DNA of 64,000 nucleotides, taken from Serratia sp. AKBS12. Its GTDB lineage: Bacteria; Pseudomonadota; Gammaproteobacteria; Enterobacterales; Enterobacteriaceae. This document shows, piece by piece, positions 18,855-33,200 of this stretch. Location: assembly GCF_024793895.1 (NCBI RefSeq), contig NZ_JANUSB010000015.1, positions 1-64,000 on the forward strand, given 5' to 3'. Numbering within the stretch: the first letter of the stretch is position 1; each line of letters opens with the position of its first letter. Under the pieces are notes generated by a model. It did no database searches and was not told the origin of the DNA. It worked only from the letters and a program-made list of their open reading frames with translations. Position numbers and translations under genes: made by a program.

Positions 18855-19832
18855 ATGGCGAATATGTTTGCCCTGATCCTGGCAGTTGCTACGCTGGTGA
18901 CCGGGATCATCTGGTGCTTTGAGCGCTTTAAATGGGCTCCGGCACGCCGGGCGAAAATCGCAGCGGTCAACGCGCAGACCGCAGGCGCGGTGGACGAAAA
19001 AACGCTGGCGAAAGTGGCCAAGCAACCGGGCTGGGTTGAAACCGGGGCATCGGTGTTCCCGGTGTTGCTGGTGGTGTTCGTGGTGCGTTCGTTTATCTAC
19101 GAGCCGTTCCAGATCCCATCAGGGTCGATGATGCCGACGCTGTTGATCGGCGATTTTATTCTGGTGGAGAAATATGCCTACGGCATTAAAGATCCGATTA
19201 CCCAGACTACGCTGATTGAAACCGGTCATCCGAAGCGTGGCGATATTGCGGTATTCAAATATCCGCTCGATCCGAAGCTGGACTATATCAAGCGTGTGGT
19301 CGGCTTGCCGGGCGATCGCGTGTCATACGATCCGGTGAACAAACGCGTGACGGTACAGCCGGTGTGCAATACCGATCGACCGTGTGACAAAGCGCTGGCA
19401 GTGACCTATAACGACGCACAGCCAAGCGACTTCGTGCAGATGTTCAGCCGTAGCGGCGCCGGCGAAGCCAGCAATGGTTTCTACAATATCCCGCTGAGCG
19501 ACAACGTGCCGCAGGGCGGTATCCGTCTGCGCGAGCGTAATGAAACGCTGGGCAACGTCACTCATTCGGTGCTGACCGTTCCTGGCACCCAGGATCAGGT
19601 GGGTGCGTACTATCAGCAGCCAGGCCAGCAATTGGCTGAATGGGTAGTGCCGGCCGGCCATTACTTCATGATGGGCGATAACCGTGATAACAGCGCTGAC
19701 AGCCGTTACTGGGGATTCGTGCCGGAGAAGAACCTGGTGGGCAAAGCCACGGCTATCTGGATGAGTTTTGAAAAACAGGAAGGTGAGTGGCCGACCGGCG
19801 TACGTTTGAGCCGTATTGGCGGAATTCATTAA
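18855..19832 (+). CDS. lepB: Signal peptidase I (leader peptidase)
   Basis: An inner-membrane serine protease that cuts signal peptides from secreted proteins. The 325-residue product has two N-terminal membrane segments (about 3-22 and 63-78). Catalytic Ser91 lies in IPSGSMMPTL, Lys146 in YIKRVVGLPGD, and GDNRDNSADSRYWG is the conserved box E. ATG follows AGGGAGTTTGC. It is downstream of lepA in the same operon, and rnc follows after a leader with a hairpin. Confidence 0.98.
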   Translation: MANMFALILAVATLVTGIIWCFERFKWAPARRAKIAAVNAQTAGAVDEKTLAKVAKQPGWVETGASVFPVLLVVFVVRSFIYEPFQIPSGSMMPTLLIGDFILVEKYAYGIKDPITQTTLIETGHPKRGDIAVFKYPLDPKLDYIKRVVGLPGDRVSYDPVNKRVTVQPVCNTDRPCDKALAVTYNDAQPSDFVQMFSRSGAGEASNGFYNIPLSDNVPQGGIRLRERNETLGNVTHSVLTVPGTQDQVGAYYQQPGQQLAEWVVPAGHYFMMGDNRDNSADSRYWGFVPEKNLVGKATAIWMSFEKQEGEWPTGVRLSRIGGIH

Positions 19833-19900
19833 TCTTGCGCGTATAAACGCAGCATAATAATTTCTTCCGTTGTAGAATACCTTTCTGAGCGATAAAAGTT

Positions 19901-19918
19901 GGCTCCCTGTTGGGAGCC
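19901..19918 (+). promoter_or_regulatory. Hairpin in the rnc leader
   Basis: A perfect 7-bp stem GGCTCCC/GGGAGCC with a TGTT loop lies 97 bases before the rnc start. In E. coli RNase III cuts a stem in its own leader to limit its expression. This hairpin is a candidate for the same control; without a T-run it is not a strong terminator. Confidence 0.45.
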
Positions 19919-20011
19919 ACTGCAAACGAAACAGCTTTGGATCGGCTCTCGACGAAGCAGGCCTGTTCCGTGTGCTGCAAAGTTTTTGACGCATTCTTGA
20001 TCTATTGGTAA

Positions 20012-21600
<1,589 letters not shown>

Positions 21601-21606
21601 CTTCCG

Positions 21607-22338
21607 ATGGAAGGCTGGCAGCGCGCTTTCGTCCTGCATGGGCGGCCGTACAGTGAAACCAGCCTGATGCTGGATCTGTTCACCGAAGGCCACGGACGGG
21701 TGCGCTTGCTGGCAAAAGGCGCGCGCAGCCGCCGTTCCAATCTAAAGGGGTGCCTGCAACCCTTTACTCCTCTGTTAGTCCGCTGGGGCGGGCGTGGCGA
21801 CATCAAGACGCTGCGCAATGCCGAAGCGGTTTCCCTTGGCTTACCGCTCAGCGGCATGATGCTCTACAGCGGCCTGTACGTGAACGAACTGCTGTCGCGG
21901 GTTCTGGAACAGGAAGCCGACTATTCGCTGCTGTTTTTCGACTATCTGCAATGTTTGCAGGCGTTGGCGGCCGCCGAACGTTCACCGGAACAGGCCTTGC
22001 GCCAGTTCGAGCTGGCCCTGCTGCACCACCTGGGTTACGGCGTCGACTTCCTGCACTGTGCTGGCAGCGGTGAGCCGGTTGACGACGGTATGACCTACCG
22101 CTATCGCGAAGAAAAGGGCTTTATTGCCAGTCTGGTGGTGGACCATTACAGCTTTACCGGGCGTGAACTGCGCGCGCTGGCCGAGCGCCAGTTTCCCGAC
22201 GCCGATACTCTGCGTGCCGCCAAGCGCTTCACCCGTATGGCATTAAAACCCTATCTGGGCGGCAAACCGCTTAAAAGCCGCGAACTGTTTCGTCAATTTG
22301 TGCGCAAGCAGCCCGATACGCCGGTCGACGACGCGTAA
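21607..22338 (+). CDS. recO: DNA repair protein RecO
   Basis: A recombination mediator that works with RecR and RecF to load RecA on SSB-coated gaps. The 243-residue product has the N-terminal OB fold ([20 protein letters not shown]) and the helical C-terminal part with [12 protein letters not shown]. It lies directly after era as in E. coli, with pdxJ about 70 bases downstream. Confidence 0.97.
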   Translation: MEGWQRAFVLHGRPYSETSLMLDLFTEGHGRVRLLAKGARSRRSNLKGCLQPFTPLLVRWGGRGDIKTLRNAEAVSLGLPLSGMMLYSGLYVNELLSRVLEQEADYSLLFFDYLQCLQALAAAERSPEQALRQFELALLHHLGYGVDFLHCAGSGEPVDDGMTYRYREEKGFIASLVVDHYSFTGRELRALAERQFPDADTLRAAKRFTRMALKPYLGGKPLKSRELFRQFVRKQPDTPVDDA

Positions 22339-22411
22339 TCCGCTTTCTGCTTTTGCGCTTTTCCTGCTGCGTGTAAACTGCTGACACTGAAATCGTAATC
22401 TAGAGGTTGTC

Positions 22412-23143
22412 ATGGCTGATTTGCTGCTCGGCGTTAATATCGATCATATTGCCACCCTGCGTAACGCGCGCGGAACCCAGTACCCCGATCCGGTGCAGGC
22501 GGCGTTTAGCGCCGAACAGGCCGGCGCGGACGGCATTACCGTTCACCTGCGCGAAGACCGTCGTCATATTACCGATCGTGACGTACGTATTCTGCGCCAG
22601 ACCATCCAGACCCGTATGAACCTGGAAATGGCGGTGACCGATGAAATGCTGGATATCGCCTGCGAACTACGGCCACATTTTTGCTGCCTGGTGCCGGAAA
22701 AGCGCGAAGAAGTGACCACCGAAGGCGGGCTGGACGTGGCGGGGCAGTTGGACAAAATGACGCTGGCGGTTGAGCGTTTGACCCAGGCCGGCATTCAGGT
22801 TTCGCTGTTTATCGACCCGGACCACCGGCAGATTGATGCTGCGGTGGCGGTAGGCGCGCCGTATATCGAAATTCATACCGGTGCCTATGCACAGGCGCAG
22901 GGCGAGCTGGCGGTGCAGGCCGAACTGAAGCGCATCGCTCAGGCGGCGCACTACGCGGCGCAAAAAGGCCTGAAGGTCAACGCCGGGCACGGTTTGACCT
23001 ACCATAACGTGCAGCCGATCGCAGCGCTGCCGGAAATGCATGAGTTGAATATCGGCCATGCGATTATCGGCCAGGCGGTGATCGGCGGCCTGTCTGCCGC
23101 GGTCAGCGACATGAAGCTGCTGATGCGGGAAGCGCGTCGCTAA
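22412..23143 (+). CDS. pdxJ: Pyridoxine 5'-phosphate synthase
   Basis: Condenses 1-deoxyxylulose 5-phosphate with 3-amino-2-oxopropyl phosphate to make pyridoxine 5'-phosphate, the last ring-forming step of vitamin B6 synthesis. The 243-residue TIM-barrel protein begins [20 protein letters not shown] and has [10 protein letters not shown] and [11 protein letters not shown] follows GAGGTTGTC. Its stop codon shares one base with the acpS start. Confidence 0.98.
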   Translation: MADLLLGVNIDHIATLRNARGTQYPDPVQAAFSAEQAGADGITVHLREDRRHITDRDVRILRQTIQTRMNLEMAVTDEMLDIACELRPHFCCLVPEKREEVTTEGGLDVAGQLDKMTLAVERLTQAGIQVSLFIDPDHRQIDAAVAVGAPYIEIHTGAYAQAQGELAVQAELKRIAQAAHYAAQKGLKVNAGHGLTYHNVQPIAALPEMHELNIGHAIIGQAVIGGLSAAVSDMKLLMREARR

Positions 23144-23523
23144 TGGCAGTGCTGGGCCTAGGTACCGACATTGTCGAGATGGCGCGCATCGAAGCGGTGG
23201 TGGAGCGCAGCGGCGATCGTTTGGCACGGCGGGTGTTGAGCGATGCGGAATGGGCGGTGTATCAGCAGCATCAGCAGCCGGTGCGCTTTCTGGCCAAACG
23301 CTTTGCGGTCAAAGAGGCAGCCGCCAAGGCGTTTGGTACCGGCATTCGCAACGGCCTGGCCTTCAATCAGTTTGAAGTGTTCAATGATGGCCTGGGCAAG
23401 CCAAATATCCGCCTGCACGCGCGCGCAGCCGAGCTGGCGCAGGAGATGGGAGTGAGCTCAATTCACGTCTCGCTGGCTGACGAACGGCGCTATGCCTGTG
23501 CGACGGTGATTATCGAAGGTTGA
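23143..23523 (+). CDS. acpS: Holo-acyl carrier protein synthase
   Basis: Transfers the phosphopantetheine arm of CoA to a serine on acyl carrier protein. The 126-residue product begins [20 protein letters not shown] with the metal-binding Asp in GTDIVE. It has the second motif [19 protein letters not shown]. It is coupled to pdxJ through a one-base overlap; the same pair is found in E. coli. Confidence 0.98.
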   Translation: MAVLGLGTDIVEMARIEAVVERSGDRLARRVLSDAEWAVYQQHQQPVRFLAKRFAVKEAAAKAFGTGIRNGLAFNQFEVFNDGLGKPNIRLHARAAELAQEMGVSSIHVSLADERRYACATVIIEG

Positions 23524-23565
23524 CTTCAGACGGGCGCGGCGAGCGGCGCCCGGTTACCGGCAAGC

Positions 23566-23826
23566 TTACAGCCGGTCCGCGTGGTGCAAAACCACAAACT
23601 TGTCCCACAGCTGTTCCTGACTTTCCAACCGGCCGGGATCGATAATGATGGTGTTATCGATCGGGCACACCTGCTGGCAGGTCGGCGTCTCGTAATGTCC
23701 AACGCATTCGGTGCAGCGATCGGCGTCTATCTGGTAGATATCCTCGCCCATCGAGATCGCCTGATTCGGGCACTCTGGTTCACACATGTCACAGTTGATA
23801 CATTTGTGTGTGATTAACAGGGCCAT
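23566..23826 (-). CDS. yfhL: YfhL family 4Fe-4S ferredoxin
   Basis: A small electron carrier of 86 residues with two cluster-binding motifs. The first is CINCDMCEPECP (Cys9, 12, 15, 19). The second begins CTEC, with an insertion before TCQQVCP. The insertion and C-terminal extension (ESQEQLWDKFVVLHHADRL) mark the YfhL/Alvin subfamily of low-potential ferredoxins. Its electron partner is not known from context. It is convergent with acpS, as in E. coli. Confidence 0.95.
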   Translation of the reverse strand: MALLITHKCINCDMCEPECPNQAISMGEDIYQIDADRCTECVGHYETPTCQQVCPIDNTIIIDPGRLESQEQLWDKFVVLHHADRL

Positions 23827-23880
23827 AAACTATCTCTCATCATTTTTAAGGGTATTTAAGCGGAGCGCGAATTATACGCC

Positions 23881-24729
23881 TCATACCAGTTTTTTCATTA
23901 ACTGTTCGCTGTGTTTTATCCGATCGCGTGCGTGGTCTAAATCATGCTGGATCAGCGCCATGAACAGCAGGTCGGTGAGCGCGTACTGCGCGGTACTGGA
24001 CGAGATTGCGGCGCTGCGGGTATTGGGCTCTTCCGCAATGGTATACAGGCAGTGATCGGCGCGCTGTTGCAGGCCGTTGGGGGAAAAGCAGGTCAGAGCC
24101 AGTACCTGCGCACCGGCGATACGGGCTTCTTCGGCGGCCAGGTTGATTTCACGCCGTTCGCCGCTGAACGAAATGGCCACCAGTAAATCCTGTTTGTCCA
24201 GCGCCTGCACCGCCGCCAGCTGGACGTGCATATCCGATTCGGCAACTGCCATCACGCCAAGCTTGAGTAGTTTGAAGGAAAAGTCTTTCGCCACCAGCCC
24301 GGATGCGCCAATGCCCATCAGTATTACCCTGCGTGCCGCGCGCAGCATACTTAACGCCTGGTGCAGCCGTTCTTCGCTGTTGATATCCAGCGTGGCGCGC
24401 AGGGCCGCGTGCTTTTCCACCAGTAATTTTTCACCGACGGTTTTGAGCGCGTCGCTGCTGAGTATCTGGTTATGTACCGTGACTACCGGGGCGCTTTGCG
24501 GCTGGGCGAGGGTTTCACTTAGCGCCAGTTTCAACGCCGGGAAGCCTTTATAGCCCATTTTCTGGGCAAACTTGACTACGCTGGACTGGCTGACGCCAGC
24601 CACTTTAGCCAGCGTTTGCGAGCTGAGATGACGCGCCTGCTCGGCGTTGTGCAGCAGGAAATCGGCCAGCTTGCGATCGTTCTGCGCCAGTGCAGGATAC
24701 ATTTGGCGAATGCGAAGAAGGGTGCTCAT
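23881..24729 (-). CDS. yfhH: RpiR-family regulator YfhH, probable MurR-like repressor of murQP
   Basis: A 282-residue transcription factor with an N-terminal helix-turn-helix (LSSQTLAKVAGVSQSSVVKFA) and a C-terminal SIS sugar-phosphate domain (about 130-260, ILMGIGASGLVAKDFSFKLL). It matches E. coli YfhH closely. In E. coli yfhH is not next to murQP, which is controlled by another RpiR protein, MurR. Here it is divergent from murQ across a gap with two palindromes, so I infer that it senses MurNAc 6-phosphate and controls murQP. Function is inferred from context. Confidence 0.88.
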   Translation of the reverse strand: MSTLLRIRQMYPALAQNDRKLADFLLHNAEQARHLSSQTLAKVAGVSQSSVVKFAQKMGYKGFPALKLALSETLAQPQSAPVVTVHNQILSSDALKTVGEKLLVEKHAALRATLDINSEERLHQALSMLRAARRVILMGIGASGLVAKDFSFKLLKLGVMAVAESDMHVQLAAVQALDKQDLLVAISFSGERREINLAAEEARIAGAQVLALTCFSPNGLQQRADHCLYTIAEEPNTRSAAISSSTAQYALTDLLFMALIQHDLDHARDRIKHSEQLMKKLV

Positions 24730-24836
24730 TATTTATTCCTTGATGTCAGTCGGCATTCTGCCACGTTGAGCATGAAAACGCGCAGCGAAAATTTTTTGTG
24801 AGCTCCCCGTTAAAATAGCAAATAGTGCTCGCTTTG

Positions 24837-24885
24837 TTGAATAAAATATTCAAGTATTGGATCAACATTGTGAATTAAAAATTCA
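24837..24885 (+). promoter_or_regulatory. Twin palindromic operators upstream of murQ
   Basis: TTGAATAAAATATTCAA (24837-24853) and TGAATTAAAAATTCA (24871-24885) share TGAA(T)-AAA-(A)TTCA symmetry. Their centres are 33 bases apart, about three helical turns. The second ends 11 bases before the murQ ATG. The pattern suits a dimeric or tetrameric RpiR repressor; assignment to YfhH is inference. Confidence 0.65.
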
Positions 24886-24896
24886 AAGGTGATGAA

Positions 24897-25790
24897 ATGA
24901 ACCTGGGCGCATTGGTATCTGAAACCCGTAACCCGGCAACGCTGCGGCTGGACGAAATGTCCACGCTGGAGATGGTGACCTGTTTTAATCATGAAGATCG
25001 CAAAGTGCCTTTGGCGATCGAACCGGTATTGCCACAGATCGCGCAGGCGGTGGATCTGACTGCGACGGCATTGCAGGCCGGCGGTCGGCTGATCTATCTC
25101 GGCGCCGGCACCAGCGGTCGCCTGGGGGTGCTGGATGCATCGGAATGCCCGCCGACCTTTGGCGTACCGCACGGCGTGGTGGTCGGACTGATCGCTGGCG
25201 GGCCGGGCGCGCTACTGAAGGCGGTGGAAGGGGCGGAAGACGACGCCGATCTGGGTGAGCGCGATCTGCGCGATCTGCAACTGACCGCGACCGATATGGT
25301 GATTGGGCTGGCGGCATCTGGCCGTACGCCGTACGTGATAGGCGCCTTGCGCTATGCGCGCCAGTTGGGATGCCCGACGGCGGCAATTTCCTGCAACCCG
25401 GATTCGCCGATTGCCCAAGAGGCACAGGTGGCGATTTCACCGGTGGTCGGCCCGGAAGCCCTGACCGGTTCGACCCGCATGAAGTCCGGCACGGCGCAAA
25501 AACTGGTGCTGAACATGATCTCCACCGGGGCGATGGTCAAGCTGGGCAAGGTGTATCAGAACCTGATGGTCGATGTTAAGGCGACCAACGTCAAATTGGT
25601 CGATCGCGCCTGTCGCATTGTGACCGAGGCTACCGGCGCCGACCGTAGCCAGGCGGAGGCGGCTTTGGCGCAAACCGGCTTTGAGGTCAAACCGGCGATC
25701 CTGATGATACTGGCCGAGGTCAGCGCTGACGAAGCGCAGCGGCGTTTGCAACGGCACCACGGCTTCTTGCGTGCGGCACTGGCGGGTTAA
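24897..25790 (+). CDS. murQ: N-acetylmuramic acid 6-phosphate etherase
   Basis: Cleaves the lactyl ether of MurNAc 6-phosphate to give GlcNAc 6-phosphate and D-lactate, letting the cell reuse its own or foreign peptidoglycan sugar. The 297-residue SIS-domain protein has [20 protein letters not shown] and the ligand-binding loop [22 protein letters not shown] follows AAAGGTGATGAA. It is followed by murP, 19 bases after its stop. Confidence 0.97.
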   Translation: MNLGALVSETRNPATLRLDEMSTLEMVTCFNHEDRKVPLAIEPVLPQIAQAVDLTATALQAGGRLIYLGAGTSGRLGVLDASECPPTFGVPHGVVVGLIAGGPGALLKAVEGAEDDADLGERDLRDLQLTATDMVIGLAASGRTPYVIGALRYARQLGCPTAAISCNPDSPIAQEAQVAISPVVGPEALTGSTRMKSGTAQKLVLNMISTGAMVKLGKVYQNLMVDVKATNVKLVDRACRIVTEATGADRSQAEAALAQTGFEVKPAILMILAEVSADEAQRRLQRHHGFLRAALAG

Positions 25791-25809
25791 TCCACTTTCG
25801 AGGCAGGCG

Positions 25810-27174
25810 ATGGACAAGACAACGGCTCTGGCGACACAAATTCTGGCGGGCATCGGCGGCGAAGGCAATATTCTCAAGCTGGAAAACTGCATGACTCGGG
25901 TACGGGTAGAAGTCAGCGACGAGCAACGTCTCGATCTGGCGCTGCTGAAAAAGCTGGACGGGGTAAAAGGCTATATCAAGCAGGGCGATCAACATCAGTT
26001 TATCGTCGGGCCGGGCGCGGCGGCCAAAGTGGTGGACGCCATGCAGGCGCTGCTTGGCAGTGCGCCACCGGCGTCGGCGGCGGATGACATCTCACGTAAC
26101 AAGGCCGTCGCCAAGGCCAGGTATGCCGCGCCGATGAGCGACGCGTTAAAGAAACTGGCCGACGTGTTTATTCCGCTGATACCGGCGTTTATCGCTTCGG
26201 GGCTGATAACCGGCATTATCAATATCTTGAAACGCCCGGATATCGCCGGCGACATTGCGTTGAGCTATCCGAATATGCTGGGGCTGTTGGCTGTCTTTGG
26301 CAGCGCGGTTTTCGCCATTATGAATATTCTGGTCGGGGTCAACGCGGCGCGGGTGTTTGGCGGTTCACAGGCTATGGGCGGCGTAATGGCCGGCATCCTC
26401 TCCAGCCCGCAGCTGGCGCAGATCACCCTGTTTGGCGAAGCACTGCAGCCGGGGCGTGGCGGGGTGATCGCGGTGCTGCTGGTGGTGGCCTTTATGTGCT
26501 GGGTGGAAAAAAGGCTGCGTAAACTGTTGCCGGAATCGCTTGAACTGATCCTCAATCCCTTATTCACCACCTTGATTACCGCATCGCTGGCGATAGTGCT
26601 GCTTCAGCCGCTCGGCGGTTATATTTCCGATGCCATCGCCCACGGTGCCAATCTGGCGATCGACAAGGGCGGTCTGCTGGTGGGGGCGGTGCTGTCGGGC
26701 GTTTTTCTGCCGCTGGTACTGTCAGGACTGCATCAGGGGCTGGTGCCGATCCACGTTGAGCTGGTGCAGGCGCACGGCGCCAACCCACTGTTGCCGATTC
26801 TGGCGATGGCCGGGGTTGGCCAGGTGGGGGCGGCGCTGGCGGTGCTGCTGAAAACCCGTAACGAACGTTTAAAGAAGGTGATTAAGGGGGCCCTGCCGGT
26901 TGGCGTGCTGGGCATTGGCGAGCCGCTGATCTTTGGCGTAACGCTGCCGCTCGGTAAGCCGTTTATTGCCGCCTGTCTCGGCGGTGCGGTGGGCGGAGCA
27001 CTGATCAGCTATTGGAAAGTGGCGACGGTGATCACCTTTGGCATTTCAGGGCTGCCTTTGGCGTTGACCATCGTATCAGGTAAGGTGATGTTGTATCTGA
27101 CAGGTATGCTGATTACGATTATAGCGGGCTTCATTTTTACCTGGCTTATGGGTTTCAACGATCCTGAGGAGTAG
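25810..27174 (+). CDS. murP: PTS MurNAc-specific EIIBC component
   Basis: Takes up N-acetylmuramic acid and phosphorylates it at C6. The 454-residue protein has an EIIB domain with the phospho-Cys in LENCMTRVRVEV and a multi-helix EIIC domain (about 110-450, with GIGEPLIFGVTLPLGKPF). No EIIA domain is present, so like E. coli MurP it must use EIIA-Glc (Crr) encoded elsewhere. I use ATG 25810; the longer frame overlaps the end of murQ and is not conserved. murQP forms one operon, with pgpC 3 bases downstream. Confidence 0.96.
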   Translation: MDKTTALATQILAGIGGEGNILKLENCMTRVRVEVSDEQRLDLALLKKLDGVKGYIKQGDQHQFIVGPGAAAKVVDAMQALLGSAPPASAADDISRNKAVAKARYAAPMSDALKKLADVFIPLIPAFIASGLITGIINILKRPDIAGDIALSYPNMLGLLAVFGSAVFAIMNILVGVNAARVFGGSQAMGGVMAGILSSPQLAQITLFGEALQPGRGGVIAVLLVVAFMCWVEKRLRKLLPESLELILNPLFTTLITASLAIVLLQPLGGYISDAIAHGANLAIDKGGLLVGAVLSGVFLPLVLSGLHQGLVPIHVELVQAHGANPLLPILAMAGVGQVGAALAVLLKTRNERLKKVIKGALPVGVLGIGEPLIFGVTLPLGKPFIAACLGGAVGGALISYWKVATVITFGISGLPLALTIVSGKVMLYLTGMLITIIAGFIFTWLMGFNDPEE

Positions 27175-27177
27175 CGC

Positions 27178-27834
27178 TTGAGTAACAAAGCACGCCAACA
27201 GGCTGAGGAAGGCCGCCGCGTTGTGTTCTTCGATTTGGACGGTACGCTGCATCAGGAAGATATGTTTGGCAGTTTCTTGCGCTTTTTATTACGGCGTTTG
27301 CCACTGAACTTATTGCTGGTGGTGCCGTTGTTGCCGGTGGTCGGCATCAGTATGCTGGTTGCCGGTCGTGCTGCGCGCTGGCCGATGAGCGTGCTGTTGT
27401 GGTCGATTACCTTCGGTCGCTCGGAGGCCAGGCTGAAGGCGCTGGAATTGCAGTTTGTTAACTATTTCCGCCAAAAAGTCACCGCCTTCCCGGTGGTACA
27501 GCTGCGCCTGCGCCAATATCTGGATGAGCATGATGCCGAAGTGTGGCTGATTACCGGCTCGCCAGAACGCCTGGTGGAGCAGGTCTATCAGGATTCGCCT
27601 TTTCTGCCGCGGGTACGTCTGGTGGGCAGCCGTATTGCGCCTCGCTATGGCGGCTGGATATTGGCAATGCGCTGTTTGGGGGTGCAAAAGGTGATGCAGC
27701 TTGAGCAACGCATTGGCGCACCGCTGAAATTATACAGTGGTTACAGCGACAGCAAACAGGATAACCCGTTGCTGTTTTTCTGCGAGCATCGCTGGCGAGT
27801 CAGCAAAGAGGGTGAGCTGCAGCAACTGGAGTGA
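27178..27834 (+). CDS. pgpC: Phosphatidylglycerophosphatase C (HAD family)
   Basis: Removes phosphate from phosphatidylglycerol phosphate in the inner membrane (one of three enzymes, with PgpA and PgpB). The 218-residue product has the HAD nucleophile motif VVFFDLDGTLH, a hydrophobic stretch (LNLLLVVPLLPVVGISMLVA), the Ser/Thr motif WLITGSPERLVEQVY, and YSGYSDSKQDNPLLFF. The start is TTG 27178; GGAG overlapping the murP stop gives good spacing and no suitable ATG exists. It may be cotranscribed with murQP by position, though its function is unrelated. Confidence 0.93.
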   Translation: MSNKARQQAEEGRRVVFFDLDGTLHQEDMFGSFLRFLLRRLPLNLLLVVPLLPVVGISMLVAGRAARWPMSVLLWSITFGRSEARLKALELQFVNYFRQKVTAFPVVQLRLRQYLDEHDAEVWLITGSPERLVEQVYQDSPFLPRVRLVGSRIAPRYGGWILAMRCLGVQKVMQLEQRIGAPLKLYSGYSDSKQDNPLLFFCEHRWRVSKEGELQQLE

Positions 27835-27877
27835 TACATCGGGTGAGCTGGGGCTGATGCCGTTCGGGTAAACCTGA

Positions 27878-30015
<2,138 letters not shown>

Positions 30016-30180
30016 ATAGTTGTCTCTCGGCGATGCATGTCTGCCGCAGGCCGGAAAGGGTTTTTTGGTATGGTTAAATCAACAGTGTCGGGGCATTTTG
30101 CGTAACAAAACGCCAGCGTGCAACTTTATTGGCATGTTATGACAATTCGACGGTGAGAGTACGATTTATCAATTATCGCC

Positions 30181-30219
30181 ACGCAAACGGTTTCGTCGGC
30201 GGCGTGGATTCTCTATAAT
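30181..30219 (+). promoter_or_regulatory. PurR operator and promoter of purL
   Basis: ACGCAAACGGTTTCGT (30181-30196) matches the PurR consensus at 14 of 16 bases. It overlaps the -35 position; TATAAT lies at 30214-30219 after a 17-base spacer. Repression by PurR with hypoxanthine or guanine is expected. Confidence 0.9.
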
Positions 30220-30292
30220 AGCGCGCGTTTTCCCCTGTTGCGCCCAATGAAGCACTGGAGTCAGTTGCTTCGAAGACGAGAGAACTTTGATT

Positions 30293-33200
30293 ATGGAAAT
30301 ACTGCGTGGTTCGCCCGCTTTGTCGGCTTTTCGTGTTACCAAACTGCTGTCCCGCTGCCAGGACGCACAACTTCCGGTCAGTGATATCTATGCCGAGTAC
30401 GTCCACTTTGCCGATGTTAGCGCACCGCTAAGTGCCGAAGAACATAGCAAGCTCACGCGTTTGCTCAAGTACGGTCCTTCTCTCGCCGAACACGCTCCGC
30501 AGGGTCGCCTGCTGTTGGTGACGCCGCGTCCGGGCACCATTTCTCCCTGGTCATCCAAAGCCACCGACATCGCCCATAACTGCGGTTTGTCGCAGGTTGA
30601 ACGCCTGGAGCGCGGCCTGGCGTTTTACGTCACGGCGCCGACGCTGGACGAGGCACAATGGCAGCAACTGGCAGCGTTGCTGCACGATCGCATGATGGAA
30701 ACCGTATTCAGCGATCTGCAACAGGCGGAAAAGCTGTTTGCTCACCACCAGCCGGCGCCGTATCAGGCGGTGGACATGCTGGGTGAAGGGCGCAGTGCCC
30801 TGGAAAAGGCGAACGTCAAACTGGGCCTGGCGCTGGCGCAGGACGAAATTGACTATCTGTTGAATGCCTTTACCGGTTTGGGGCGCAACCCGACGGATAT
30901 CGAACTGTATATGTTTGCGCAGGCCAACTCTGAGCACTGCCGCCACAAGATTTTCAACGCCGACTGGATCATTGATGGCGAACAGCAACCTAAATCGCTG
31001 TTCAAGATGATCAAAAACACCTTTGAACATACGCCGGACTACGTACTGTCAGCGTATAAAGACAACGCCGCGGTAATGGAAGGCTCGCAGGTCGGGCGCT
31101 TCTTCGCGGCGCCGGAAAACGGTCGCTATGATTATCATCAGGAAGATACGCATATCCTGATGAAGGTAGAAACCCATAACCACCCAACGGCGATTTCCCC
31201 ATGGCCCGGCGCGGCCACCGGTTCCGGCGGCGAAATCCGCGACGAAGGCGCCACCGGTCGAGGCGCCAAACCGAAGGCCGGACTGGTGGGCTTCTCGGTG
31301 TCCAACCTGCGTATTCCCGGCTTTGAACAGCCGTGGGAACAGGATTTCGGCAAGCCGGAGCGCATCGTTAGCGCATTGGATATCATGACCGAAGGACCAC
31401 TGGGCGGGGCGGCATTCAATAACGAATTCGGCCGTCCGGCGCTGCTCGGTTACTTCCGTACCTATGAAGAGCAGGTCAATAGCCACAACGGCCTCGAACT
31501 GCGCGGCTATCACAAGCCGATCATGCTGGCGGGCGGTATCGGCAACATTCGCGCCGATCACGTACAGAAAGGCGAAATTACCGTTGGCGCCAAGCTGGTG
31601 GTTCTGGGAGGTCCGGCGATGAATATCGGTCTGGGCGGCGGCGCGGCGTCCTCGATGGATTCCGGCCAATCCGACGCCGATCTGGACTTTGCCTCGGTAC
31701 AGCGCGACAACCCGGAAATGGAGCGTCGTTGCCAAGAGGTGATCGACCGTTGCTGGCAACTGGGCGCCGACAACCCGATTCTGTTTATCCACGACGTGGG
31801 CGCCGGTGGTCTGTCCAACGCCATGCCGGAACTGGTGAGCGACGGTGGCCGCGGTGGCCGTTTCGAACTGCGTGACATCCTCAACGATGAGCCGGGCATG
31901 AGCCCGCTGGAAGTATGGTGTAACGAATCGCAGGAACGCTATGTCATGGCGATTGCGCCAGCGCAGATGGCGCAGTTTGACGAGATTTGCCGCCGCGAGC
32001 GCGCGCCGTACGCGGTGATCGGTGAAGCAACCGAAGAACGCCACCTGACGTTGAACGATCGTCATTTTGATAACCAGCCGATCGATATGCCGCTGGACGT
32101 GCTGCTCGGCAAAACGCCGAAAATGACCCGTGACGTCACGCGTCTGCAGGCCAGGGGCGAGCCGGTGCTGCGCGACGGTATCAGCGTGGCCGACGCGGTG
32201 AAACGCGTACTGCATTTGCCGGCCGTCGCAGAGAAAACCTTCCTGATCACCATTGGCGACCGGACCGTGACCGGTATGGTGGCGCGCGATCAGATGGTAG
32301 GCCCATGGCAGATCCCGGTGGCAGATTGCGCGGTGACCACCGCCAGCCTCGACAGCTACTATGGTGAAGCGATGTCCCTCGGCGAACGTGCGCCGGTGGC
32401 GCTGCTGGACTTTGCCGCTTCGGGCCGTCTGGCGGTGGGCGAAGCGCTGACCAACCTGGCGGCGACGGACATTGGATCGCTCAAGCGCGTGAAGCTTTCT
32501 GCCAACTGGATGGCCGCAGCCGGCCACCCAGGGGAAGATGCCGGCCTGTATGAGGCGGTGAAAGCGGTGGGCGAGGAACTGTGTCCGGCGCTGGGCATCA
32601 CTATTCCGGTGGGGAAAGATTCGATGTCGATGAAAACCCGCTGGCAGGAAGGCAATGAGCAACGCGAGATGACCTCTCCGCTGTCGCTGGTAATTACCGC
32701 CTTTGCCCGGGTAGAAGACGTTCGCCATACCGTGACGCCACAGCTGCGTACCGATCAGGGTGACACCGAGCTGTTGCTGATCGACCTCGGAAACGGCCAC
32801 AACGCGCTGGGGGCAACCGCGCTGGCGCAGGTTTACCGCCAGTTGGGCGACCAACCGGCGGACGTGCGCAGCGCTGAACAACTGGGCGGTTTCTTCAATG
32901 CGATGCAACAGCTGGTGGCAGATCGTGAGCTGCTCGCTTACCACGACCGTTCCGACGGCGGTTTGCTGATCACGCTGGCGGAAATGGCCTTTGCCGGTCA
33001 CTGCGGCGTGGAGGTGGATATTCAGGCGTTGGGTGAGGATGCGCTGGCGGCGTTGTTCAATGAAGAACTGGGGGCGGTGATTCAGGTCAGCGCCGAACGC
33101 CGCGCTGCGGTGCAACAGATTTTTGCCCGGCATGGCCTGAGCAACAATGTGCATCATATCGGCCGGGTACAGGCTGGCGATCGCTTTGTCATAACCCAGG

